64,000 bases of DNA, taken from the NCBI GenBank assembly GCA_031771865.1, contig JASISA010000003.1, positions 186,001 through 250,000 on the forward strand. The letters are read 5' to 3'. Below the pieces are notes generated by a model, which was not told the origin of the DNA, made no database searches, and saw nothing but the letters and a program-made list of their open reading frames with translations. The DNA comes from Nothophaeocryptopus gaeumannii. Lineage: Eukaryota > Ascomycota > Dothideomycetes > Mycosphaerellales > Mycosphaerellaceae. The position numbers and the translations under genes were made by a program. Of the stretch, positions 1 to 10,076 are shown piece after piece (positions within the stretch are counted from its first letter, which is position 1; the number at the start of each line of letters is the position of its first letter).

Positions 1-1014
1 TTTACACCGGGCTGGAGAAGATCCTCCCGTTCTTGAGAGGCTTGTACCAAGATCGCAACCAGTATCTGGCTTTTGGAAAGAAGCAAGTCATGGAGCGAAC
101 CAAGGAGGCAGGCTTTGGTCAGTCTGGCTCACCATCCGGTGGAACTGGAAGAAGTGATATCTTCACATTCTTGCTTCGTGCCAAAGATCCCGAAAGTGGA
201 GAGGGCATGCCAATGCCTGAGTTGTGGATGGAAGGTAATACGCTCATTGTCGCAGGATCAGACACAACATCGACGTAAGTCTATGTACTCTTTACACCAC
301 CTCTGATCATCCAGAGACTGACCTTCGTCTTTCTACAGCACCCTCGCAGCAACCCTCTACTACCTCCTCAACAACCCCCACACGCTCACCCGCCTTTCCC
401 AAGAAGTCCGCTCCACCTTCACCTCCCGCTCCGACATCCGCATGGGTCCTGCCATGACCTCCTGCACATACGTCCGCGCCTGCATCGACGAGACCATGCG
501 CATGACGCCCGCAGTCCCCGGCCTCTTACCCAGAGAAGTCCTCCCAGGTGGACTTTCAATCCCACAGCTCGATCTCGACATCCCGGCAGGTGTCGACGTC
601 GGCGTCTGCATCTACTCCATCCATCATCACTCAGACTACGTCGTCTCGCCTTTCCTCTTCGACCCTACCCGTTGGCTCCCCATCTCCAACACCTCCTCAG
701 AAGAAAAGGACATCTCCTCCCCTCCACACCCCCAATCCCGCGAAGCCCTCAATGCAGTCTACAACCCCTTCTCCATAGGCCATCGCGCCTGTCTCGGTAA
801 ACCGCTAGTCTACATGGAGCTTTGTATAGCGATTGCGAGGTTGGTGTGGGAGTTTGATATGCGGTTGGCGGAGGAACAGCATGTGAGCGGATGGGTGAAG
901 AGGGAGATGAGGAGTGGGAAGAGACAGAAGTGGGAATATCAGAGTTTGGATTGGTTTTTGAGTGTTAATGAGGGGCCTTGGGCGGAGGTTAGGAGAAGGG
1001 AGGGGGCGTGTTAA
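1..1014 (+). CDS. cytochrome P450, C-terminal part (5' end outside window)
   Basis: This is the 3' half of a microsomal-type cytochrome P450, a haem monooxygenase. The frame is open from the first base. Exon 1 ends at 274 and a 64-nt GT-AG intron (275-338) restores the frame. Visible landmarks in order are the I-helix oxygen-binding motif AGSDTTST, split by the intron, then the K-helix ExxR as DETMR, then the haem-ligand loop FSIGHRACLGK with its Cys. It ends with TAA at 1012-1014. The N-terminal membrane anchor lies upstream of the window. The overall look is that of fungal catabolic or secondary-metabolism P450s; substrate and CYP family cannot be assigned. No break is seen in the visible part. 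Confidence 0.93.
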
Positions 1015-1793
1015 AAGTTAAATATGGGGTTCTGGTGTTTGGTGTTTTTGTTGAGAGATACCATTCTATCGCTGAAGGGAAACGGCGTTTTTACGTCCAA
1101 ACAGCGGAATACAGTGTTTGTCTAGGCTACCGGTGCCATCCTCATTCTCCTCCGGAGGCCATTTGCATGTGACAGCGCGCTCCAAGTGAGGCCTTCCGAG
1201 TGAGCTGAGTATTGTCGCTGCACTCTTATTGTCAGGCGAAATTATACTGATCCTAGTGTCGTTCAGAAACAAGAGCAATACAAACAGTGAGCGTCGCACC
1301 CTCATACAATAGCGAACTCTGCGTAGGCACAATAAGGAGCGTTCGCTCGCTGGCTTCGTTGTGGCTGGTAGGCTCGTAGGCTCCAGCGCAGGTGAGGTTT
1401 GAGCAGTGAGCTTGTTGCTTATGATGCATGTGATCAAGACTGCATGTCCGACAGTTCACTTGGAGCTTCTTCAGTCTTCTGCACTTTTAGTACTTCTCCA
1501 ACACAATTTTCGACTTTGCAACAACTCCAACACACCTTACCACCTTACCACCTTACCACCTTACCACCTTACCACCTTACGACCTTACGACCTCACGACC
1601 TTACGACCTCACGACCTTACGGCCTTACGACCTTACGACGACTTCGCAAGTTGTACTAGTACTTGTCCTACTAGCACTGATATCAGTCGTTGACTCTCAT
1701 CACCAACAAGTTGTAACTTGACTCCGTTCCCGAATGCAGTGTAGATACACCAACTGACTTCCATGAACAGGACCAACACTCATTCCATCAATC
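1015..1793. other. intergenic, holds a minisatellite
   Basis: No convincing gene. It contains the 8-bp minisatellite listed separately and the promoter and 5' leader of the gene starting at 1794. Confidence 0.6.
1533..1640 (+). repeat. 8-bp minisatellite (TTACCACC/TTACGACC)
   Basis: About 13 tandem copies of an 8-bp unit. The left copies read TTACCACC and the right copies TTACGACC or TCACGACC, so the array is made of two blocks of diverged units. The period is not a multiple of three, so it is not coding. It sits about 150 bp upstream of the next gene's ATG. Confidence 0.9.
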
Positions 1794-2857
1794 ATGGAGC
1801 AGGTAAAGGGCACCATCCTCATCAACAACGTACGTTCCACCCTGAAGACTCTCCACAAAAGCGCGTGCGACTAAGCCTTTTCGTAGGACGCCCAGATCGC
1901 CTTCGCCTATTCGGGAACTGAGGACAAGCCAATGTTCTTGCGCTTCACCTCCAACGTTGCAGGTGACGGAAAATGCGAGTTGGTGAACCTCCACGGACAG
2001 CGAGAATACAAGCTGGACGCAGGCCAGTTGCAGCTATACTCAGGCAACAACGAAAAGGTCAACTACGAGAAGCGGACTGGCCGCGACGCTTGGAATGCAA
2101 CGCAGCCGAAGCAAGGCAACAAGAGCAAGAATTACCCACGTATGAAGCTCATCAAGGATCTGCTCCCAGTTGTCTTCGTCCGCGAGGGGGGTCAGTGCTG
2201 CGAAATCTCCGACGCTTCGACTTCTACGCGTCGGAGACATATGGCCAGCTTGGCGCTCTCCCTCTGGCCAAGGACAACTCTCGTATCGTGCAGGCTCTCG
2301 CGGCGTATGAGAAATATCTCTCCCAGCCAGAGTGGGGCGAGAGCATGCGCAAGCGGAGGCTTGAGATGAGGGAGGAAGAGCGCGAGACACCGACCAAGAA
2401 GCAGGCCACGGGTGCCATTCTGCAGTGGAATGGTCCTCCAATCTACCAGCAGCAGCAGCCAATGCCGAAGCGCGGACAAACGAATCAACCAGGTGGTTCC
2501 ATCAGCCGACCCTTGGATCTCACCATCAAGCAAGAAGAGACCGAGGAGAAGCCTGCGACGCCAGCCCGTAACAGCACGGGAACATTATTCACCTCTCCCT
2601 CTCCAGGCAGCGCATTCACGGCCTCCGCTCCATCGCCTATCCCCCATGGTCTACCAACCTTCTACAACTCAGCTATGCCAGCTCTTCCTTACAGCCAAAG
2701 CGTCGACTACAGCAGCCATGCAGAATATCTTCGGATGAAGCTGGATGAGAAGCGTTTGGCGCGAGAGCAGAAGCAGGCGGAGCGAGAGGAGAAGCAGGCT
2801 CAGATGGAGTTGTTCCGGCATGAGCAAAGCAAGCAGCCGTGGAATGCCACGCCGTAG
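1794..2857 (+). CDS. unknown fungal protein, reading frame broken at a G-run
   Basis: I do not recognise this protein. The ATG at 1794 opens a 36-nt exon (MEQVKGTILINN). A 57-nt intron (1830-1886) follows and exon 2 is open in phase. The frame runs to about 2186-2191, where it must slip by one base to continue. After the slip a long open frame reaches TAG at 2855-2857. Both halves look coding. The N-terminal half is compact and rich in charged and aromatic residues. The C-terminal part is Gln/Pro-rich and ends in a long Glu/Arg/Lys/Gln helix, likely a coiled coil. The join requires seven G where the sequence has six. This is either a homopolymer undercall, a real 1-nt deletion or a -1 ribosomal slip. 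The function is unknown. Confidence 0.6.
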
Positions 2858-3342
2858 GGTTTTCAGGTCGATTAAAGAAGACGAGGCATGATAAATGAGA
2901 AAGAGTGCGCGATAGTCAAGATCATCGCACTACCGTGTTTCGTTAGAGGTGCTTGTGAGACTGAAGGGTCTGCGAGGTCGGGTGAGGGAGGAAAAACGCA
3001 TGCTGCCTTCGCTCGAAGCAAACTGCGAAGACCAAGGCATGCTTTCGACATACAATAAGTCGGCAGATGGCGATTTGCGAGAGAGGTTTTCAGTGATGGA
3101 GGAGTAGTAGAAGAGCGAGGTCGAAAATGCCGCAGAAGTTTAGCTCAGCGCTAATGCGCGCAATTACAGGGATTCGCGTTGGCGCGTCAGGATAGAACGC
3201 GTCCGTTTCGTTTTGCACCTTCCCCGTCCCACTTTCACGCCTCCCACCACCAACGACCACAACATTTCCATACACATCGCAATACTTTGTCACGACACTG
3301 ATTTGGCAATACTGAAGCTGTAAAGTGATACCGCCGGTCAAT
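2858..3342. other. intergenic, tandem (+/+) spacer
   Basis: Spacer between two plus-strand genes. I see no gene; it holds the terminator of one gene and the promoter of MCM3. Confidence 0.6.
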
Positions 3343-6052
3343 ATGGACGGCATCCAACTCCGCGATGAGGCGGTCAGGGATCGCATCCGCCTTTGCGAGG
3401 AGTTCCTCGACCCACGTAAGAATAGCGACAGTGAGGTCGCAAGATGAGCGCTAACATATAGCAGAGGACCAGCGAGCACGAACATACCAGGCAGAGATCC
3501 TTCTTATGCTCAACCGCGGCCTGCGCCGTCTCACAGTTTCCATCGATGAGATCCGCCAACACAACAGAGAAATGTCCGACGGTCTCCTGAACCAACCTTT
3601 CGAATGGTCGCAAGCATTCGACCGAGCGCTGTTCAACATTGTACAAACATTAAAAAACCGCAGTACACAAAATGTCGACGACGAGGCTATGTACTACTGC
3701 GCCTACATTGGCAGCTTCGGCAAATACGCGTGCAATCCGCGAACACTCTCCTCACAATACCTCAATCATATGGTGTCCCTGGAGGGCATAGTCACCAAAT
3801 GCTCACTCGTCCGTCCGAAGGTGGTCAAGAGTGTGCACTGGAACGAGAAGAAGGAGACGTTTCACTTCCGCGAATACCGAGATCAAACAATGACCGCGAA
3901 CGGAGCGGCCAGCACGAGCGTATACCCCACAGAAGATGGGGAAGGCAACCCACTAGTCACAGAATATGGATACTGCACATACAGAGATCACCAGACCATC
4001 TCAATACAAGAAATGCCAGAGCGGGCGCCTGCTGGTCAGCTCCCACGAGGCGTAGATGTTATCATGGACGACGACATGGTGGACAGAGTCAAGCCAGGAG
4101 ACAGGATACAACTGGTCGGCATTTACCGTTCTCTGGGTAATCGCAATGCTGGGCAAGGCAGCTCAACTTTCAAAACGCTGATCCTGGCAAACAATGTGAT
4201 CCTGCTCTCCTCGAAGTCGGGTGGTGGCATTGCACAGCAAGTCATTACCGATGGAGATATCCGCAACATCAACAAAATTTCCAAGCAGCGCAAATTGTTC
4301 GACCTGCTTTCACAATCGCTTGCACCGAGTATCTACGGCCATGACTACATCAAGAAGGCAATCCTGCTCATGCTCCTGGGTGGTATGGAGAAGAATTTGG
4401 ACAACGGTACACATCTTCGCGGTGACATCAACATCCTCATGGTCGGTGACCCTTCCACCGCCAAGTCGCAGCTTCTGCGATTCGTCTTGAATACAGCACC
4501 TCTAGCCATTGCTACGACAGGTCGTGGTTCTTCCGGTGTCGGTCTCACAGCAGCTGTCACTTCCGACAAAGAGACTGGCGAGCGACGGCTTGAAGCCGGT
4601 GCCATGGTTCTCGGTGATCGTGGCGTCGTCTGTATTGATGAATTCGACAAGATGTCTGATGTCGACCGAGTGGCCATTCACGAAGTCATGGAACAGCAGA
4701 CAGTCACAATCGCGAAGGCAGGCATACATACCTCACTCAACGCACGCTGTTCTGTCATTGCTGCAGCTAACCCGATCTACGGCCAATACGACGTGCACAA
4801 GGACCCGCACAAGAACATTGCCCTTCCCGACTCTTTGCTCTCGCGTTTCGATTTGCTCTTCGTCGTCACAGATGACATCGAGGACGTGCGGGATCGCCAA
4901 GTATCAGAGCATGTTTTGAGAATGCATCGGTACCGTCAACCAGGCACCGAAGAGGGCGCACCAGTCCGCGAACAGCTCAACCAGACACTTGGTGTCGGTC
5001 TCGAAGAGGAAGGCGACGTCGCAAACAAGACAACCCCGCCTTACGAGAAGTACGATTCCATGCTCCACACTGGTGTGACAATTACAAGAGGACGTGGCCC
5101 GAACCAACGCCGAGAAGTCCTTGCGATCCCATTCATCAAGAAATACATCCAGTACGCCAAGTCGCGTATAAAGCCGATCCTCACAAAAGGTGCCGCAGAT
5201 CACATTGTAGCTACCTACAGCGCGCTGAGAAACGATGAGCTCGAAGGCAACCAGCGCAAGACGTCGCCTATGACGGCACGTACTCTGGAAACACTGATCC
5301 GTCTAGCTTCCGCTCACGCCAAGTCAAGACTGTCGAACAGAGTTGAGGAGAAGGATGCTGAGATTGCAGAAGGCGTTCTCCGATTCGCTCTTTTCAAGGA
5401 AGTCGTCGAGGATGAGAAGCGTAAACGCAAGCGGGCCAGGCATTCGCCGGAAGCCATGTCCACAGACGACGATTCGGACAGCAGTGGTGACGACGATGGA
5501 GGTGACAATGCTTTCAGACCTAGCAATCCCAGCAATGGGCGAAGGTCGACTCGTACACCCGGCCGTGGGACGAGAGGCATAAACGTTGCCTCATCGAATG
5601 GTAATGCTGGAGCCGGAGCTGAGGAGGAAGAAGAGGAAGAAGATTTGTACAACTCGACACCTGCCCGGACACAACGCACTCAGCGCACGACTCAATCGAA
5701 TGGCGTCAACGGCTCGCAAGCAAGCATGGCTTCCTCATTGCCCGCATCGCAACTGCTCCAAGACGAGTCACAGGAGGCGAATGGCGAAGAAGAAGCAGAC
5801 GGCGAAGAAGCTGAGCCCGAGCCAATCTCCGCTGCTCGTCTCCATGCTTTCACTGCCGCTCTTGGTCAGCTCATCGACGGGCCTCTATTTGCCAATGATG
5901 CGGCGGACGTAGAGCCCCTCGTCGCCGCTGTCAACGCTAGACTGAGGAGCGGACAGGCGCGCTTTGAGGATGATGAAGCTTTGAAGGCTCTCGAGGCGCT
6001 GAATGAGCAGAACAAGATCATGTTCTCAGGAGGAATTGTGTACAAGATCTAA
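3343..6052 (+). CDS. MCM3: MCM3, DNA replication licensing helicase subunit
   Basis: A subunit of the hexameric MCM2-7 replicative helicase, loaded on origins in G1. Exon 1 is 3343-3415 (MDGIQLRDEAV...). A 46- or 49-nt intron with a GCTAAC branch site follows. Exon 2 runs to TAA at 6050-6052, giving about 886 residues, the usual MCM3 size. The Walker A motif GDPSTAKS lies near residue 351, Walker B CIDEFDKMSD near 414, and the Arg finger in SRFDLLF near 484. The MCM3-type block GRGSSGVGLTAAVTSDKETG is present. After the AAA+ core comes an acidic, Ser-rich linker typical of fungal MCM3, then a small folded C-terminus. The acceptor is a TAGCAG tandem site at 3459-3464, so the two splice forms differ by three bases. 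The whole frame is intact. Confidence 0.97.
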
Positions 6053-6416
6053 TGAAGCGCTGGTCATGGAGGGCGTATATGGATGATTGCATTGACGGCG
6101 TTGACTTGATCGAATGGAAGCATGGACTGGTCTGTTCTGGAGTTGTCTGAACGGCAAGATAATACCATGATTGCAATATCATCATCGAATTTCAACCTCT
6201 CAAAGACACTCGCTTCTACCTATCAGGAAAAGGCATGTCCACTATCACCCCAACAAATTCCCTAACGTTGCTCCACATCAACCTTCCTTCCCGCCTGTTC
6301 CCTCCTCATCACTGCTATCATTCCGCGCAGCCCCGGAGCCATCTATCCTTCCAAAAGCTTTCTCCACCTCAGCCCATCGTCTATTCAGGTCATTGGTCCC
6401 TCCTTGACTCCAAGGC
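6053..6416. other. intergenic, nothing seen
   Basis: 3' flank of MCM3. Pyrimidine-rich stretches, with no convincing gene or RNA. Confidence 0.5.
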
Positions 6417-6880
6417 TCAGGTATAGCAGGAGTCCCTCACAGTGGTCTCTTCGTCGGATTCCTGATCCTCGTCGTTAGAGTCAGAGACTGCAAAGTCGAT
6501 TCCGATGCTCAGCGGCTGAGGCGTTCTGGTTTGATGTGGCGGTTCTAGGGATGGCGGTGGTGGGGGGTAGGGGTTAATCGGAAGGCGGGTTCGAAGTTGA
6601 GGGTTACAGGGCCGGATGGGAAGGACATGGCGTGTGCTGTGTGTGCCTCCTGGATACTCGGTATATCGAGGGGTATCGGTATCGTCGAGAGCTCTAATTG
6701 GGAAAGCCGATTGAAACCAAATAGAAATTCGGATGGTTCGAAGAAGTCGACGATCATCATGCATGTCTTTGTTCCCACGCCGTTCGTCAACCAGCACTTG
6801 CAAGCACTGAAGCTTTGAAGTGGGTGACGAGAAGAAATGCAGCGGGGAAAGATGGTGGTCGGCGAATTGGCGCGCTCGCA
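6417..6880 (-). pseudogene. coding-like fragment of an unknown protein
   Basis: Read on the minus strand, about 90 codons from roughly 6830 down to 6550 look like real protein (for example the stretch FEPSEFLFGFNRLSQLE). The frame then ends in a C-rich run. A frame one base away continues with a Pro-rich linker and an acidic tail (SDSNDEDQESDEE) to a stop at 6417. The two parts would join if the C6 run near 6567-6572 were C7. No ATG or clean 5' exon is visible. The family is not recognised. It could be a gene remnant or chance; confidence is low. Confidence 0.3.
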
Positions 6881-6919
6881 ATATCTTTTTGTCGAGCCAG
6901 TATGCACTTTCAAGCTTGT

Positions 6920-7244
6920 CGCAGAGCTGGGATAGATTTATTTACAAGTCTGGCAAATTCATGGGGTGCAGCGCCGACGTATAATTTGCCGGAGTATTTG
7001 TTGGGGATTACGGCGATGGAGGCGGAGTCTAGGAGGTGGAGGTTTCAGCCGTTGATGGGTGCGCTGGGACTTAAAGAGGTGAATGGAACGACCTGGACGT
7101 CGTATGGACTAATATCTGCCAAGTAGGAGGTTTTCAATGACGCTGCTATTGTGACGGGGGAGGCGCCGGAGGCGAAGATGGGAGTGCTTGTTCTGGCGGT
7201 GAGGAGCACGGTGGTGTATGAGAGGAGGGAGTATCATGGGTGAG
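6920..7244 (+). pseudogene. remnant of an alpha-L-rhamnosidase-like (GH78-type) C-terminus
   Basis: About 105 codons resemble the end of a fungal alpha-L-rhamnosidase. SWGAAPTYNLPEYLLGI matches the end of the (alpha/alpha)6 catalytic barrel, and WRFQPLMGALGLKEVNG followed by YGLIS matches the C-terminal beta-sandwich. The frame is interrupted by TAG at 7124-7126, at a place where this beta-strand usually has Trp. It then continues in the same frame to TGA at 7242-7244. No catalytic domain or start lies upstream, so only the tail survives. The family assignment rests on these motifs alone. Confidence 0.5.
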
Positions 7245-7330
7245 ATGTTACACTGGAGAGGGGGGGGAAGCATGAGATCAGTGTATCAAGCTGGCAACAT
7301 TAGCTTTGCTGTACATTGTATATCCTGTCG

Positions 7331-9225
7331 TTAATCCTCCACTGGGGCGAATTTCGATAATCTTCTCAATCTCGGCCCAAGTTTCACGAAGATGAACCTG
7401 TCTCTTGTTAGCTGTTGTGACAGTTTGAAGACTACAGTCATACTCACGGCACTGGCAACGCAAGACACGACACAGCTCCCAGCACACTCGCAGCCGGGCC
7501 AACACCCATAGCATCAAACATCGGTCCCGCAGCAAGCGGAAGCCCGCATGCAAAGATCGATCGCAGAAACGTATTCGCTGAGACCGCAGATGCCGCGTAC
7601 GGTCCATACACATCGACCAAATAGTTGATGCATTGTTGGAAAATGGTATTAAACCCGCCGCCAATAAATCCAGCAGCGACGACAGGAATCGACCAGTGAT
7701 ATTTCGGATCCGCCGTCCAGCCAAACCAGAAAAGACCGGTCGTGAATAGAACACCGCCGATCATCATGGGAGGGAGTCGTGCTTCGGGCACTGCTTTGCC
7801 GTTGTTTTTCGCAACGGCTTTGGCGTAGTAGGATTGATTGGCGAGATTGATTCCAACTGCGCAGAGGACACCGACGAATAGGCCGAGGAAGGGAAGTGTG
7901 GATACCACCAAGCTGAAGCCGCGTTCTTGTCGGAAGACGATCGGGAAGACTTCTAGTGTAAGGTAGAGGATCCCGTATACGAAGGAGGCGTAGAAGGCGA
8001 TGCAGGTGACCATAGGTTCGGTCGTCAACATGCGAAGTGGGCGGCTGAAGTATTTTGTGACGATATTGCTTGGGGACATGCGTTCCGACTCTTGTGGATG
8101 CCAGTAGCGGTGATCGCCGGTTTCCTTGCGTAATTTGGCTGCTTTGCGTTTAAGGAGAACGGGCGCGTACAGCTCGGGCATAGTGAAGAGTGTCAATGCC
8201 ACCATGAAGAACGCAAAGATCGCTTCGATGTACTCGGTCCCTGGACATTCCATCAGTGTTGCCCTATCAATATGGGAAAAGGAATGATGTACATCGCCAC
8301 CCAAGGTGCTGGTTGACTGTCAGAGCTGCACCAACAACGGGTCCGATGCAAGGACCGCCAACGACCATGACCGCATAAAATGTAACCGCAAGCCCTCTTG
8401 CCTTTGGCTCATACATATCGCCAAGCGCAGCCGAAACGTTGCTGCGTGACTGATTAGCGACACATCCATTGGTGTCCTGACCCGGACTCACCTGATGGGT
8501 GCTGATGCAAATACTCCTCCAAAGAAACGAGTGATGAATACGCTTGCAGCATTCTTGCTCACTGCTGTGCCGATACTGAAGAGACCAAGGACGAACAGTG
8601 GTGGAAGCATACTATATTTCCGCCCATACACTTCTGAGATGGGTGCCCACATCTGTAATCATTAGCTGATAGAGAAAGACATAGAAGTGAATGGATCACT
8701 CACCATGGGCCCAATAGCAAACCCAAGAACATAGAGCGATATTACCAGGACTGTGACCTCCTCGCTCACACCAACATATCTTGCGATAACCGGCTCGGCA
8801 GGTGCAATGATTGAGCTTCCAATGGAACCAACCAGTGCGAGAAACCCCAACTGTAACGTGATGAGCGCTTTGTAGGCAGTAGAGAATGCGCGCGGGTTGT
8901 TTCGATCGGTCTCGTCAAAAGCGACTTTGAATGCATCGTCTTTCCGTGTGCCCTTCCGTGATCCTCTGGAGAAGATTCGAGATAATTGTTGCGATAATTG
9001 ATTCTGCGGTTGCCGAGCATCTGGTGCTTCCTCTGGCTCCTCATGCGGTTCTTGCGGTTCGTTCTTCTCTAGATCTGTGTCGGTTGCAGTCGTGGTATAA
9101 TTCTGGTCTCCGACTACGGAGTGCTCATCCGCGCTATGGATGTTTTCTTCGTCTTTCTTCTCCTCGTCCATGGCTTCTGGTCTCGAAATTTGGGTACTCG
9201 AGGAATGCCGAGAGTCTGCATGCAT
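7331..9225 (-). CDS. MFS drug-type transporter (DHA1-like), five exons
   Basis: A proton-antiport type major facilitator of the plasma membrane, about 563 residues. Exons on the minus strand are 9225-8704, 8652-8492, 8441-8293, 8240-7448 and 7397-7331. All four introns are GT-AG and 50-52 nt long, and every junction keeps the frame. A long acidic, polar N-terminal tail (about 110 residues) precedes the first membrane helix. The loop after helix 2 reads MWAPISEVYGRKYS, the MFS motif A in the form typical of fungal DHA1 drug and polyamine exporters. A central cytoplasmic loop follows PELYAPVLLKRKAAKLR, then six further helices. The ATG at 9225 is the first in frame. The substrate is unknown. 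The gene is intact. Confidence 0.9.
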
Positions 9226-10076
9226 ACTGAACAGTGACAACCAAGCTCTGCTGTGCTACGACGGCCTGTCTTTTTAGCACATGTATACAGAAAATGGGAC
9301 GCAGCCATGGTCCAGAATCTGGCCGAATATCGCTCCATTTTTGATGTGGTAGGCAGGGCGGATATTCGGCACGGCAGACATGTCGACAGAATGCAGCCAC
9401 TGAGGTCGGTGACGTCCGCATTGCGCTAGAGAGAGTAGCTCGAGATGGAGATGCAGATTGTTCGGCAAGCTACTGCCGATACAGTACACTCTTCGAAACG
9501 GGTTTCATGTGGCTGTGAACCATGCCCTCCTCTCACGATGACTTCGTTCGGCCGCACATGCCAGCGCTGGCATAGACGTTTTCCTGACCTGGAAGGTGGA
9601 GTCCTGACGTTGGAGACAGCAGAGCCGATGTTGCCGCTCGTTGCGCGCAGACCCCTCACCACACACACGCCGCTCACAGTGCGCTGGACGCCATTCGTAC
9701 GAACGGAACGGCTCTGTCATGTGACGGAGATTCGGCAGCGGTGTGTTCGCGCCATCTGCTTGAATTCCGGAGTTTGGGCAGGGCGATGTCGCGAAGGAAG
9801 ACATGTCGCGGGCGTTGCTGATAGTTCTTGTCTTCTAATGCTTAGTGAACCGAACGGTACATTGCTGACTTCCTCACCCTGGACACGTGAGGTTCGTTAC
9901 ACTTTCGCTCCCTGGTCCGCCATAAAACTCAATTTCGCGCGTCTTCTCCAGCTTCAGCTCCAGCCCCCACTCTCTTCTTACGCGACCAAACATGTACACC
10001 CCACCACGACCGAGCTGCATTCTTTCTGCGCCAAGAATACCGACACCATTGAGAGCCTACCACTGGTGCCCTAGCC
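9226..10076. other. intergenic between divergent genes
   Basis: Bidirectional promoter region between the MFS transporter and the resolvase gene. A 630-nt open frame exists (9445-10074) but has no ATG-supported, protein-like content, so I do not call it. Confidence 0.55.

Noticed and set aside
1066..1437. Minus-strand frame with a short acetyltransferase-like look (DTRISIISPDNKSAA)
   Set aside because: Too short and without the rest of a GNAT fold; no start or introns that extend it.
9445..10074. 210-codon plus-strand open frame between the MFS and resolvase genes
   Set aside because: Composition is not protein-like, no domain, and it occupies a divergent promoter region.
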